The notes: generated from the letters alone by a model not told the origin. A DNA stretch of 64,000 nt from Azonexus sp. (GCA_030696345.1 JAUYSK010000027.1:310001-374000), one strand, 5' to 3'; counted from the stretch's first letter, positions 55,503-64,000 are shown. Translations and numbers: made by a program.

Positions 55503-56450
55503 TCAAGCGGCTTCTGACATCGGCACCAGGAAGTCCTTGCTGATGCCATCGCCCAGCAGGTAAATGCGATCCATGAAGTCAGTCAGCCACTCGTGCAGGC
55601 CGTGCGCCAGAATGTCCTCGACACGGGCGTAATGCAGCTGGGCATGCAGCATGCCCGCCTGACGCTGGGTTTCGCCGGATTGTCCGTTGGCGATCAGGTC
55701 GAGATTCTTGACCACGCCGTTTATGCAGAAATGCAGCGAACGCGGCATGTCATCACGCAGGATCAGCAGTTCGGTGACGCGTTCCGGCGTAATGACGTCG
55801 CGGTACACCTTGCGATAGACCTCAAAAGCCGAGACTGAGCGGAGTAGCGCACCCCACTGGTAAAAATCGGTCGCACCTTCATCGCCCTGCGGCCGCAGCA
55901 CGTGATATTTCACATCGAGAATGCGCGCCGTGTTGTCAGCCCGCTCAAGCAGCGTGCCGAGGCGGATGAAATGGAAGGCTTCGTCCTGCAACAAGGTGCC
56001 AAGGGTAACGCCACGCGTCAGCGAAGAACGCATCTTGACCCACTCGAAGAACTCGCCAATACCCGCATTGAGAATCTGCTCGAAGCTCTTTTCCCGCGCT
56101 TCCAGCCAGGTCGAGTTGAGCGTTTCCCACATTTCGGTGGTCACTGTACCGCGCACGGCATGGGCATTTTCCCGGGCCAGACGCAGGCAACTGTGAATGG
56201 AAGCGTGGTTGTCCGGATCGCTGACCATAAAACGCAAGACGTTATCGGCGGTAACCGTCGAATATTTCTTGGCGTAAGTCTCTTCGAGGCTGTTCAGGGC
56301 AATGATGGCATTCCAGTTCTGGTTGCCCGCTTCCAGCGACTGCGGCACCAGTGACATCTGCCAGGTAACATCCAGAAGGCGAGCGAGATTTTCGGCCCGC
56401 TCGATATAGCGGGACATCCAGAAAAGGTGGTCGGCGGTTCGCGATAGCAT
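55503..56450 (-). CDS. Alpha-E (DUF403) domain protein
   Basis: 315 residues from the ATG at 56450 (MLSRTADHLFWMSRYIERAE), which has GGGAGAG just upstream. An in-frame ATG 15 bases earlier overlaps the stop of the preceding gene. It is all helical, with the family motifs WMSRYIERAENLARLLD and FIRLGTLLERADNTARILDV. It is found almost always with a circularly permuted ATP-grasp protein. The pair is thought to make an unknown peptide-like product. Biochemical function is not established. Confidence 0.9.
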   Translation of the reverse strand: MLSRTADHLFWMSRYIERAENLARLLDVTWQMSLVPQSLEAGNQNWNAIIALNSLEETYAKKYSTVTADNVLRFMVSDPDNHASIHSCLRLARENAHAVRGTVTTEMWETLNSTWLEAREKSFEQILNAGIGEFFEWVKMRSSLTRGVTLGTLLQDEAFHFIRLGTLLERADNTARILDVKYHVLRPQGDEGATDFYQWGALLRSVSAFEVYRKVYRDVITPERVTELLILRDDMPRSLHFCINGVVKNLDLIANGQSGETQRQAGMLHAQLHYARVEDILAHGLHEWLTDFMDRIYLLGDGISKDFLVPMSEAA

Positions 56451-56464
56451 TTTTCTCTCCCTCA

Positions 56465-57877
56465 TCAGTCTTCAAGGATCCAGGTGTCTTTGGTGCCGCC
56501 ACCTTGTGACGAATTCACCACCAGAGATCCCTCGGTCAGCGCGACGCGGGTCAGGCCGCCCGGCACCATATTCACGCACTTGCCCGAGGACAGCACAAAG
56601 GGCCGCAGATCGAGGTGACGTGGCGCGATGCCTTCCTCGACAAAGGTCGGACAGTTGGACAAAGCCAATGTCGGCTGGGCGATATAGCCCTCCGGCTTGG
56701 CGATCAGCAACTTACGGAAATGTTCGATCTGTTCCTTGGTCGAAGCCGGGCCAACCAGCATGCCGTAGCCGCCGGCACCATGAACTTCCTTGACAACCAG
56801 TTCGGCCAGATGATCCAGCACGTACTTGAGTTCGTCTGGCTTGCGGCACATGTAGGTCGGCACGTTGTTCAGCTTCGGCTCTTCACCGAGGTAGAAGCGG
56901 ATCATCTCCGGCACATAGGGGTAGATCGACTTGTCGTCGGCAACGCCGGTACCAATGGCATTGGACAGGGTAACGTTGCCAGCCTGATAGGCCTTGAGGA
57001 TACCCGGCACGCCGAGCGACGAATCCTCACGGAAGGCCAGCGGATCCATGTAGTCGTCGTCGATACGGCGGTAAATCACATCGACGCGCTTCGGCCCTTG
57101 CGTCGTGCGCATGTAGACCACTTCGTCCTTGACGAAGAGATCACGGCCTTCAACCAGTTCGACACCCATCTGCTGGGCAAGGAACGTGTGTTCGAAGTAG
57201 GCGCTGTTGAAAGCGCCCGGTGTCAGCACGACCACGGTTGGATCATTGACGCCCATCGGCGCCACGGCCCGCAGTTTCTCCAGCAGCATGTCCGGGTAAT
57301 GCTGGACAGGTGCCACCTTGTGCTTGGCAAACAGTTCCGGGAAGAGGCGCATCATCATCTTGCGGTCTTCCAGCATGTAGGAAACACCCGACGGCACGCG
57401 CAGGTTGTCTTCCAGCACATAGAACTCACCGGCACCGGCGCGGACGATATCGACGCCGGCAATGTGCGCGTAAATTTGTCCTGGCAGATCGACACCCTGC
57501 ATCACGGGCCGATACTGGGCATTGTTGAATATCTGTTCGGCCGGAACTTTGCCGGCCTTGATGATTTCCTGATCGTGATAGACGTCATGCAGGAACATGT
57601 TCAGCGCCGTGACACGCTGACGCAGTCCGGACTGCAAGGCCTTCCATTCAGCCGAGGGAATGATGCGCGGAATGATGTCGAACGGGATCAGTCGTTCCTT
57701 GCCGGCCTCTTCACCGTATACAGCGAAGGTGATACCGACGCGGTGAAAAGCCAGATCGGCCTCAGCGCGTTTACGAGCGATGCGCTCCGGCGGTGTCGCC
57801 TTGAGCCATTCGTCGTAACCCTGGTAATGAGCGCGGACGCCGCCGTTGGCGTCGATCATTTCGTTATAGAAGTTCAT
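56465..57877 (-). CDS. Circularly permuted ATP-grasp protein
   Basis: The 470-residue protein is of the CP-ATPgrasp type (DUF404/DUF407). It begins FYNEMIDANGGVRAHYQGYD and contains YVLEDNLRVPSGVSYMLEDR, VVVLTPGAFNSAYFEHTFLA, a lysine/glycine loop KEVHGAGGYGMLVGPAST and the C-terminal SSQGGGTKDTWILED. It is the first gene of the Anbu cluster. It is predicted to ligate a carboxylate to an amine with ATP. The substrate is unknown. Confidence 0.92.
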   Translation of the reverse strand: MNFYNEMIDANGGVRAHYQGYDEWLKATPPERIARKRAEADLAFHRVGITFAVYGEEAGKERLIPFDIIPRIIPSAEWKALQSGLRQRVTALNMFLHDVYHDQEIIKAGKVPAEQIFNNAQYRPVMQGVDLPGQIYAHIAGVDIVRAGAGEFYVLEDNLRVPSGVSYMLEDRKMMMRLFPELFAKHKVAPVQHYPDMLLEKLRAVAPMGVNDPTVVVLTPGAFNSAYFEHTFLAQQMGVELVEGRDLFVKDEVVYMRTTQGPKRVDVIYRRIDDDYMDPLAFREDSSLGVPGILKAYQAGNVTLSNAIGTGVADDKSIYPYVPEMIRFYLGEEPKLNNVPTYMCRKPDELKYVLDHLAELVVKEVHGAGGYGMLVGPASTKEQIEHFRKLLIAKPEGYIAQPTLALSNCPTFVEEGIAPRHLDLRPFVLSSGKCVNMVPGGLTRVALTEGSLVVNSSQGGGTKDTWILED

Positions 57878-58024
57878 ATTGGACTCGTCGCTGAGGATTC
57901 TCTCGGCACTATTTCAGCAGGTTCCGTGCCACGGATCAAAAATGCATCAAATCATGGAATTACAAAATCATCACAGCTTGCCATGCCCCATAGCGGTGCG
58001 GATACATTTCAAAGTGGTGCAAAT

Positions 58025-58056
58025 AAAAAACCCACCGGATTTCTCCGGTGGGTTTC
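58025..58056 (-). terminator. Rho-independent terminator of the thiolase gene
   Basis: CCCACCGGA (58031-58039) pairs perfectly with TCCGGTGGG (58044-58052) around a 4-base loop, and flanking AAA/TTT extend the stem. On the minus strand the stem is followed by a T-rich run. It lies 24 bases beyond the thiolase stop. Confidence 0.9.
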
Positions 58057-58079
58057 GATTAGCGGATGAACCGGAGCGA

Positions 58080-59261
58080 TCAGGCGCGTTCGAAGATCAC
58101 CGCGATACCTTGACCACCACCGATACACATGGTGACCAGTGCGTACTTGCCGCCGATGCGTTCCAGTTCATACAACGCCTTGGTAGCGATGAAGGCACCG
58201 GAACAACCGACCGGGTGACCGAGGGCGATAGCGCCGCCGTTCGGGTTGGTCTTGGCCGGATCGAGACCGAGCACCTTGGAAACCGACAGTGCCTGGGCAG
58301 CGAAAGCTTCGTTGGATTCGATGACATCCATCTGGTCCAGGGTCAGGCCGGCCTTCTTCAGGGCCAGCTTGGTTGCCGGGATCGGGCCTTCGCCCATGAT
58401 GTCGTTCGGTACACCGGCAACGGCATAAGAAGCGATGCGGGCCATGGCCTTGTGACCAGCCTTGGCAGCGACGTCAGCGGCAGCCAGCACGAAGAAGGCA
58501 GCGCCGTCGTTGATGCCGGAAGCATTACCGGCGGTGACGGTACCGTCTTTCTTGAAGGCCGGTTTCATCTTGGCCAGGGATTCCATCGTCGTGTTGGACT
58601 TGACGTGCTCGTCAGTGTCGAACACCACATCGCCCTTGCGGGTCTGCTTGACGATCGGGAAGATCTGCGACTTGAAGTGACCGGCAGCGATGGCAGCGGT
58701 AGCACGACGCTGGGACTCAACCGCAAACGCATCCTGATCTTCACGGGTGAAGCCATGCTTGGTCGCGAGATTTTCAGCGGTAATACCCATGTGGCCAACG
58801 CCGAACGGGTCGGTCAGCACGGCAACCATCGAGTCGATCGCCTTGGTGTCGCCCATGCGAGCGCCGCTACGCAGCGACGGCATCAGATAAGCTGCCTTGG
58901 ACATGACTTCAACACCACCGCCGATACCGTAATCGGCATCACCCAGCATCAGGTTCTGGGCGGTGGTCACGATGCCTTGCAGGCCGGAGGCGCACAGGCG
59001 GCTCACTTGCATGGCAACGGAATCCATCGACAGGCCAGCCTGGATGGAGGCAACGCGGGAAACGTAGGCGTAGCGGGAATCGGTCGGCATGGTGGTGCCG
59101 ACGGTCACGTAATTGATCGCCAGCGGATCCACGCCGGAGCGGGCAATTGCTTCCTTCATGACGATACCGGCGAGTTCGGTGCTTTCAAAATCGGCCAGGG
59201 AGCCACCAAAGGCACCAATAGCGGAACGAACTGCGCTTAGAACGACGACTTCTCTGCTCAT
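58080..59261 (-). CDS. phaA: Acetyl-CoA C-acetyltransferase (thiolase)
   Basis: 393 residues, the usual length for biosynthetic thiolases, from the ATG at 59261 with the strong site AGGAGG. The acyl-accepting Cys is in SRLCASGLQGI. The catalytic His lies in GGAIALGHPVGCSG and the second Cys in MCIGGGQG. It condenses two acetyl-CoA to acetoacetyl-CoA. With a phasin in the same window, a role in polyhydroxybutyrate synthesis is plausible, but no phaB or phaC is adjacent, so atoB-type metabolism is an alternative. Confidence 0.92.
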   Translation of the reverse strand: MSREVVVLSAVRSAIGAFGGSLADFESTELAGIVMKEAIARSGVDPLAINYVTVGTTMPTDSRYAYVSRVASIQAGLSMDSVAMQVSRLCASGLQGIVTTAQNLMLGDADYGIGGGVEVMSKAAYLMPSLRSGARMGDTKAIDSMVAVLTDPFGVGHMGITAENLATKHGFTREDQDAFAVESQRRATAAIAAGHFKSQIFPIVKQTRKGDVVFDTDEHVKSNTTMESLAKMKPAFKKDGTVTAGNASGINDGAAFFVLAAADVAAKAGHKAMARIASYAVAGVPNDIMGEGPIPATKLALKKAGLTLDQMDVIESNEAFAAQALSVSKVLGLDPAKTNPNGGAIALGHPVGCSGAFIATKALYELERIGGKYALVTMCIGGGQGIAVIFERA

Positions 59262-59284
59262 GTAAACCTCCTGATAATAATGAC

Positions 59285-60208
59285 CTAGCCCGCCAGACTG
59301 GCGAGCCCCAACAAAAACAGCAACAGCATCCACAGCACCGTGGCTCGCCAGACGAGTCCGACGGCGCTCTGCATGAAATCAACATCCGGTGGATCACCCA
59401 GACCAAGCTCGGCCCGATCCGACACCTCAACCCCATCAACGACCGGCCGTCCCAACTGGACACCCAGCGCCCCCGCCCCGCTTGCCAGGACAATGCCCAA
59501 GTCACGATCAGGCCACTGCGCAGGCTGGGTACGCCAGCAATAAACCGCATCCTCGAAATCGCCCACGATGGCAAACGCCGAGGCTGTCGCCCGTAGAGGA
59601 AGCCAGTCGATGATACCGAAAACCAGCCTGGAGAATGCGGAAAAATCACCGGGTGCAGCACTATCGCCAGCGCTCCAGCGCTCATTAACCACCGCCGAAA
59701 TCCGGTACAACAAGGCACCGCAAGGGCCTGGCAGGATGACAAACCAGAGCAGCACGGCAAAGACATGTCGATGCGAAGCGGCCAGCGCGCCCTCGATGGC
59801 AAGGCGGGCAATATCTTCCGACCCCAGATCATAGGTCGAGCGCCCCTGCCATTCAGCGAGCAGATGACGCGCCCGCTCCAGATCGCCAAGGCGCAAAGCC
59901 AGCTGAATTTCAGTGTAGTGGTGACTGAATTGCCTGAACCCCATGGTCAGGTACAGCACACCGACATTGAGTGCAAAGGCCAGAACGGGGTTCAGCGAGT
60001 AGAGTACGCCGTAAATCGCGCCGAGCAGCAGGACGGGCAAGAGCGCCGCCAGGCACCAGGCGAACACGCCATGGCGATAGGCACCAGCATTAAAGTTGGA
60101 CTCAATCAGATCCGCCCAGGCGCCGATCGGCTCCGCGACAGCACGACGGTAATTGAGGGGTTGCAGCTGCTCGATGAGGAAAACCGCAATCAGCGAGAGA
60201 AGACTCAT
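59285..60208 (-). CDS. CobD/CbiB-family membrane protein
   Basis: The 307-residue protein has several hydrophobic segments (LPVLLLGAIYGVLYSLNPVL, FAVLLWFVILPGPCGALLYR) and the CobD/CbiB-like pattern DLGDLERARHLLAEWQGRST with RLVFGIIDWLPLRATASAFA. Members of this branch occur in many betaproteobacteria outside cobalamin clusters and may act in a different pathway from adenosylcobinamide-phosphate synthesis. No cob genes are nearby. It starts on the same strand upstream of the thiolase. Confidence 0.8.
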   Translation of the reverse strand: MSLLSLIAVFLIEQLQPLNYRRAVAEPIGAWADLIESNFNAGAYRHGVFAWCLAALLPVLLLGAIYGVLYSLNPVLAFALNVGVLYLTMGFRQFSHHYTEIQLALRLGDLERARHLLAEWQGRSTYDLGSEDIARLAIEGALAASHRHVFAVLLWFVILPGPCGALLYRISAVVNERWSAGDSAAPGDFSAFSRLVFGIIDWLPLRATASAFAIVGDFEDAVYCWRTQPAQWPDRDLGIVLASGAGALGVQLGRPVVDGVEVSDRAELGLGDPPDVDFMQSAVGLVWRATVLWMLLLFLLGLASLAG

Positions 60209-60272
60209 GTGGGGCCGGGAATCGCCGTATTCGGCTTATATTCTTGTGCTAAAACGTCACGATACCACAAGC

Positions 60273-60866
60273 TCAGGGCGCGTGCAGACCGAGCCGCGCG
60301 GTCAGCGAACGGATCATGCCGGCGGTAGCTCCCCAGATGAAATAATCACCGTAGGGCATGGCGTAATAATGGCGCAGCGCCCCCCGGTAATGCATGGAAT
60401 GTTCGGTGTGATTGCCCGGGTCAAGCAGAAAACTCAGTGGCACTTCAAAGACTTCGGCCACCTCGAACGGGTCAGGCTGGAGATCAAAGGGTGGCAGTAC
60501 CAGCCCGACCACCGGCGTCACCCGAAAACCGGTTCCCGTTCGGTATTCCGGCAGAAAGCCGAGAATCTCGATGTGCTCGCGCGTCAAACCGATTTCTTCC
60601 TCGGTTTCGCGTAGTGCGGTATCGGTAGGCGACAAGTCCTCGGCCTCGACCCGGCCACCGGGAAAGCTGATCTGGCTGGCATGATCCCGCAGGTGTGCCG
60701 TGCGCTGGGTAAGCAGCACGGTATGCTTGCCATCGCGCAGAACGATCGGAAAAAGCACCGCCGCCGGTGTCAGTTCCAGATGTTCGGCTCCATCCTCCTG
60801 ATCGAAGTGAGTGGCCAGCGGTTCAGTTAACAAACTGGCTTTCAGCCGTTCCAGATCAACGGTCAT
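60273..60866 (-). CDS. nudL: Nudix hydrolase, probable CoA pyrophosphatase
   Basis: The 197-residue protein has the Nudix box GGRVEAEDLSPTDTALRETE followed by EEIGL and the CoA-specific preceding motif LLTQRTAHLRDHASQISFPG. It cleaves coenzyme A or its esters to 4'-phosphopantetheine and 3',5'-ADP. It overlaps the next small upstream gene by four bases. Confidence 0.9.
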   Translation of the reverse strand: MTVDLERLKASLLTEPLATHFDQEDGAEHLELTPAAVLFPIVLRDGKHTVLLTQRTAHLRDHASQISFPGGRVEAEDLSPTDTALRETEEEIGLTREHIEILGFLPEYRTGTGFRVTPVVGLVLPPFDLQPDPFEVAEVFEVPLSFLLDPGNHTEHSMHYRGALRHYYAMPYGDYFIWGATAGMIRSLTARLGLHAP

Positions 60867-61120
60867 GCGTTGGCGGAATCTTCCTCAATTTCGGCGTTCA
60901 CCGCAGCAAGTGCATCCTGCAAGGTTTCTTCCGAGAGGCCATTGATTGAAGTCGCCACCATGTCGGCAGCCTCGACCGCCCCGACCGGAAGACGCTTGCT
61001 GTCGAGGCTGGCGATCAGCACAGTAGCGGCGCCAACGACGCGCAACAATGCCTGCCGCTCGCTCATCAGCATTTCGAGTTCGTCGCGCAACAGCGCAATT
61101 TCCTGGTCACGTTTGGGCAT
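60863..61120 (-). CDS. Small coiled-coil protein of unknown function
   Basis: The 85-residue protein has an N-terminal coiled-coil-like heptad stretch (EIALLRDELEMLMSERQALL) and an acidic end (NAEIEEDSANA). No family is recognised. The ATGA overlap with the Nudix gene and 12-base spacing to the protease gene suggest a three-gene operon. Confidence 0.6.
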   Translation of the reverse strand: MPKRDQEIALLRDELEMLMSERQALLRVVGAATVLIASLDSKRLPVGAVEAADMVATSINGLSEETLQDALAAVNAEIEEDSANA

Positions 61121-61131
61121 TGGTCTCTCTC

Positions 61132-61785
61132 CTAGAATCGTTTTTTAAGTGTCATGGTACTGCCGTCACGCTTCATTTCCATGCGGTTGAGGAAGCTCAT
61201 GCCAAGCAGGGCAATCGGCATATCATGCCCCATTACAATCGCGTCAACGTTATTCAGGGTAATGTCACCGACCCGAACCGCATCCAGTTTGACCCGGCTC
61301 ACCAGAGTCCGGCCGTTTGCAGTTTCGGTAAAGCCTTGTTGCCCCCGGCTTGTATCAACGCCAATTCGCCTCGCATCGGATGCCCCCAGGGCGATCGACG
61401 TTGCACCGGTATCCACGAGAAAACGCACTGAAGTCCCGTTAACGTTGCCGGTCGTGTAGAAATGACCTTGCATATCGGCCGTCATGATGATTTTTCCGGA
61501 ACCATCGCCGGGATTGGCAGAACCGATGGCATGCTGACCAACGCGCAACGGACGCTTCTTGCCGGCGAATTCAACGATGACCTGATCGCCCTGAATCGAC
61601 ACCACCTTGACGCCATCCAGAGATTCGCCGATGCGCACAGCCTGCGGCTCGGCGCCATTGATCATCAGCATCGCCTTGCTGCCCATGACGCCGGCCAGGC
61701 CGACATCCTGCGCGATTGCAGCGCCGGAAAACAGGCTCAGCGAAAAGACGAGGGGCGTAAAATAGCCGATCACTTTTTGGGTCAT
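61132..61785 (-). CDS. Periplasmic retropepsin-like aspartic protease
   Basis: About 217 residues from the ATG at 61785 (MTQKVIGYFTPLVFSLSLFS), chosen because it puts the signal peptide at the N-terminus. An in-frame ATG at 61797 is possible. The single-copy aspartic-protease motif FLVDTGATSIALG and the second motif ALLGMSFLNRMEM match the TIGR02281-type retropepsin-like family, which works as a dimer. The start region meets the start of the divergent amidotransferase gene, so the two promoters lie inside each other's coding ends. Confidence 0.85.
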   Translation of the reverse strand: MTQKVIGYFTPLVFSLSLFSGAAIAQDVGLAGVMGSKAMLMINGAEPQAVRIGESLDGVKVVSIQGDQVIVEFAGKKRPLRVGQHAIGSANPGDGSGKIIMTADMQGHFYTTGNVNGTSVRFLVDTGATSIALGASDARRIGVDTSRGQQGFTETANGRTLVSRVKLDAVRVGDITLNNVDAIVMGHDMPIALLGMSFLNRMEMKRDGSTMTLKKRF

Positions 61786-61795
61786 CTTCGCTGCC

Positions 61796-62509
61796 ATGAA
61801 ACCAGTCGCCATCTTTCGCCACTCCCCTACTGAAGGTCCGGGCTATTTTGCCATATTCCTTGAGCAGCAAGGGATTCCATGGCGGCTGATTGCCATTGAC
61901 GAAGGCGAAAACGTGCCTGATTCATGCGATGATTTTTCCGGACTCTGCTTCATGGGCGGCCCGATGAGCGTCAATGACCCGCTACCGTGGATCGATTCTG
62001 TTTGCACCCTGATCCGCGATGCGGCGGGCAAAAATGTACCGATCATTGGCCATTGTCTCGGCGGGCAATTGATGAGCAAGGCGCTGGGCGGTGAGGTGAC
62101 GAAGAATGCGGTAAAGGAAATCGGCTGGAGCGAAGCCGGCAGCGAAGACAATGCCGTTGCCCGACATTGGCTCGGAAGCTTTGCGGGAAAAATCGGCACC
62201 ATCTTCCAGTGGCACGGTGAAACTTTCAGCCTCCCGACGGGTGCATCGCGATTGCTCACCAACATGCATTGCGCCAATCAGATGTTCGCGCTCGGCCCAC
62301 ACCTGGGAATGCAATGCCATGTCGAGATGACCCCCGAAATGATCGCCACCTGGTGCGAACAATGGGCCGATGAGGCAATCGCCGTCTCCGACCAGCCCAG
62401 CGTCCAGACGCCAGAGGCTATGCAGGAAGAAATCACCCAACGACTACCGGTCATGCGCCAGTTATCCGGGCAGCTATACTCGGTATGGATCAAGGGATTG
62501 GCACGCTGA
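61796..62509 (+). CDS. Class I glutamine amidotransferase
   Basis: The 237-residue protein is a stand-alone GATase1 with the nucleophile elbow IIGHCLGGQLM (Cys), and the His-x-Glu of the triad in MQCHVEMTPEM. It resembles the GuaA-type glutaminase domain but no synthetase partner is adjacent. The acceptor substrate is unknown. It is followed by a strong terminator. Confidence 0.88.
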   Translation: MKPVAIFRHSPTEGPGYFAIFLEQQGIPWRLIAIDEGENVPDSCDDFSGLCFMGGPMSVNDPLPWIDSVCTLIRDAAGKNVPIIGHCLGGQLMSKALGGEVTKNAVKEIGWSEAGSEDNAVARHWLGSFAGKIGTIFQWHGETFSLPTGASRLLTNMHCANQMFALGPHLGMQCHVEMTPEMIATWCEQWADEAIAVSDQPSVQTPEAMQEEITQRLPVMRQLSGQLYSVWIKGLAR

Positions 62510-62531
62510 ACCTCGACACCTGAAAAACAAA

Positions 62532-62558
62532 ACGGGCAGTCAGACTGCCCGTTGGTTT
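62532..62558 (+). terminator. Rho-independent terminator after the amidotransferase gene
   Basis: ACGGGCAGTC and GACTGCCCGT form a perfect 10-bp inverted repeat (62532-62552), flanked by an A-rich stretch before it and a T-rich stretch (TGGTTTA) after it. It may serve both strands, since yajQ ends 66 bases further on from the other side. Confidence 0.85.
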
Positions 62559-62617
62559 ATGCCTTTTCAGGCCGTTGACCGCGCCCGCAGGAAGTACCCT
62601 TGGGGTGCAGCAAACGC

Positions 62618-63112
62618 CTAGTCGCGGAAATTTCCGTACTTGATCGGAAAATCCGTAATCGACTTGGTAATCAGCGCAATACAGCCCTGCAGATCATCAC
62701 GCTTGGCGCCCTGAACCCGCACAGCTTCGCCCTGAATCGAGGCCTGGACCTTGAGCTTGCCATCCTTGACCAGCTTGACAATCTTCTTCGCCAGTTCGCT
62801 GTCGATGCCATCCTTGATCTTCATTTCCTGCTTCACCTTGTTGCCGGAAACGCTGATGATCTTCTGGTGATCCAGACGCTTGACGCTTTCTTTCTCCTTC
62901 TTTTCCATGGCCGGGAAAAGCAGGTCTTTGATCTGGTCGAGTTGGAAGTCGGAATCGCCCCACATTGTGATGACTTTGTCCTTCTCGTTCAGCTCGACCT
63001 TGGCCGTCGTGCCCTTGAAGTCGTAGCGGTTTTCGATCTGGCGCGAGGTGACATCGATGGCGTTCTTCAACGCCACCATGTCCGCTTCTGAGGTGAAGTC
63101 AAAGGTCGGCAT
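62618..63112 (-). CDS. yajQ: YajQ-family nucleotide-binding protein
   Basis: 164 residues from the ATG at 63112 (MPTFDFTSEADMVALKNAID). Family motifs: RYDFKGTTAKVELNEKDKVI and VQASIQGEAVRVQGAKRDDL. YajQ proteins bind nucleic acids or cyclic di-GMP in some species. The exact role here is unknown, though many GGDEF/EAL and hybrid kinase genes occur in the window. The longer frame to 63133 uses TTG and overlaps nothing useful. Confidence 0.92.
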   Translation of the reverse strand: MPTFDFTSEADMVALKNAIDVTSRQIENRYDFKGTTAKVELNEKDKVITMWGDSDFQLDQIKDLLFPAMEKKEKESVKRLDHQKIISVSGNKVKQEMKIKDGIDSELAKKIVKLVKDGKLKVQASIQGEAVRVQGAKRDDLQGCIALITKSITDFPIKYGNFRD

Positions 63113-63117
63113 GGCAA

Positions 63118-63429
63118 TTATCCAAAGTGGCAAACGTAGTGATAGGGCTCGTCGCAGGCGATTTCAAAGCTGGAATTGCCCGGCACGTTGAAAGACTGGC
63201 CATCGCCCCAGGTCTTCCACTCGCTTTCGCCCTTCAACTTGACGCGGCAGGAACCGCCAACGCCTTCCATGATTTCCGGCGCGCCGGTGTTGAAGGTCAG
63301 GCTGGACGGCAGGATCACGCCAACCGTCTTCTTCGTGCCATCAGCCAGCACCACGGTGTGGCTGACGCACTTGCCATCAAAATAGACATTGGCCTTTTTG
63401 ACCACGGAAACATTGTCGTATTGCGACAT
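63118..63429 (-). CDS. ppnP: Pyrimidine/purine nucleoside phosphorylase PpnP
   Basis: The 103-residue cupin-like protein matches the YaiE/PpnP family ([48 protein letters not shown] at the end). It cleaves several nucleosides with phosphate. Its ATG directly abuts the stop codon of the upstream gene. Confidence 0.92.
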   Translation of the reverse strand: MSQYDNVSVVKKANVYFDGKCVSHTVVLADGTKKTVGVILPSSLTFNTGAPEIMEGVGGSCRVKLKGESEWKTWGDGQSFNVPGNSSFEIACDEPYHYVCHFG

Positions 63430-63654
63430 TTACATACCCCAGATTTTCTGAATTACTGATTTGGCAATAAAACCGACCATGCCGAAGGCCAGCACAAAGA
63501 AAAGAACGAATGTCCCCGTCTTGCCAGCTTTCGACTTCCAGGCGATCTCACCAATGATGAAAAGCATGAACAGAATGAAAACCCCCACCCCCCAGGTCGA
63601 GCCGAAATCAGCCAGCTGTTCTTCGGTGAACCCGAACAGGGTGTTGCCTTCCAT
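63430..63654 (-). CDS. Small membrane protein, DUF2788 type
   Basis: The 74-residue protein has two TM helices (VGVFILFMLFIIGEIAW and TFVLFFVLAFGMVGFIAKSV) joined by a basic loop (KSKAGKTG). It resembles the small DUF2788 proteins of betaproteobacteria. It lies between argG and ppnP on the same strand, with gaps of three and zero bases, so it is part of that transcript. Confidence 0.8.
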   Translation of the reverse strand: MEGNTLFGFTEEQLADFGSTWGVGVFILFMLFIIGEIAWKSKAGKTGTFVLFFVLAFGMVGFIAKSVIQKIWGM

Positions 63655-63657
63655 CGC

Positions 63658-64000
63658 TTAACCTTTTTTCTTCGCGGCCGGCTTTTTGGCGGCTGCCTTC
63701 TTGGCCGGCTTGGCCGCCTTGCGAGCTGCCAGATTGGCGGCGATGCGCATGCGCAGTGCGTTTAGCTTGATGAACCCGCCCGCATCCTTCTGGTCGTAGG
63801 CACCGGCGTCATCCTCGAAGGTGGCGATGGTCGAATCGAAAAGCGAGTCGGTTTCCGAATCGCGACCAACAACGATCACGTTACCCTTGTAGAGTTTCAG
63901 GCGAACCGTGCCATTGACCGTCTGCTGCGTATGGTCGATCAGCACCTGCAGCGCCTTGCGCTCCGGACTCCACCAGTAGCCGTTGTACACCAGGCTGGCG
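63658..64000 (-). CDS. argG: Argininosuccinate synthase, C-terminal part (runs off the window)
   Basis: The visible 113 codons match the end of ArgG ([60 protein letters not shown]). The enzyme joins citrulline and aspartate in arginine biosynthesis. After the normal end the frame continues with a Lys/Ala/Pro-rich tail ([20 protein letters not shown]) that typical ArgG proteins lack. The 5' part lies beyond position 64000. Confidence 0.93.
   Translation of the reverse strand, partial: ASLVYNGYWWSPERKALQVLIDHTQQTVNGTVRLKLYKGNVIVVGRDSETDSLFDSTIATFEDDAGAYDQKDAGGFIKLNALRMRIAANLAARKAAKPAKKAAAKKPAAKKKG

Noticed and set aside
56615-58069. 484-codon plus-strand frame opposite the ATP-grasp gene
   Set aside because: It is the antisense of a conserved gene with high-GC codon use. 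The protein resembles no family.
57879-59240. 453-codon plus-strand frame opposite the thiolase gene
   Set aside because: It is antisense to a fully conserved thiolase and crosses its terminator.

Overview
The window looks like a chromosomal segment of a respiratory betaproteobacterium, most likely a member of the Rhodocyclales close to Dechloromonas or Azonexus. This is inferred from the gene families present (CcoG, phasin, thiolase, a kinase with an NCS1 permease domain, many hybrid histidine kinases, multihaem cytochromes and a large molybdoenzyme operon). I identified no tRNA, rRNA, CRISPR array or complete insertion sequence.

Layout. 1-3430: a zeta-toxin-like remnant with a small partner gene, then a heavily damaged NCS1-permease/histidine-kinase/LuxR-regulator locus. 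3572-12427: three hybrid-kinase signalling units, one with a periplasmic binding protein, plus an MFS exporter. 12447-20113: ovothiol synthase ovoA, a double cupin, the overlapping repair pair alkB-alkA, ccoG and small unknown genes. 20236-32609: urea ABC transporter genes urtA and urtBCDE, split by about 7 kb that holds a second binding-protein/hybrid-kinase pair, a phasin with a consensus FNR box, and trmA. 32756-45461: an NtrC-type two-component system with a haem-binding sensor, next to an eight-gene molybdoenzyme/cytochrome operon headed by a gene for a methionine-rich repeat protein. 46003-50766: a GGDEF/EAL protein, queF and a cysteine-cluster protein. 50822-54734: urease genes ureDABCEFG. 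54758-57877: an Anbu peptidase cluster. 58080-64000: thiolase, a CobD-like protein, a Nudix hydrolase, a retropepsin-like protease, a glutamine amidotransferase, yajQ, ppnP and the 3' end of argG.

Two themes stand out. First, damage is concentrated in genes of one pathway. The urea-associated sensor locus, urtA, urtB, urtE, ureD and ureC all carry frameshifts, stops or internal deletions, several at short direct repeats, while nearly all other genes read through cleanly. This suggests loss of urea use in this strain, unless these GC-rich stretches are assembly errors. Second, 32.7-45.6 kb forms a coherent candidate respiratory or repair system. It has a TAT-exported DmsA-like molybdoenzyme whose third iron-sulfur ligand is His instead of Cys, two ferredoxin-type subunits, an NrfD membrane subunit, a TorD chaperone, two multihaem cytochromes and a secreted protein with 33 methionines in 12 repeats. 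A sigma-54-type promoter precedes this set, and a sigma-54 activator with a CxxCH-bearing sensor kinase is encoded at its far end. The substrate is unknown. Methionine sulfoxide or another S-oxide is a testable idea.
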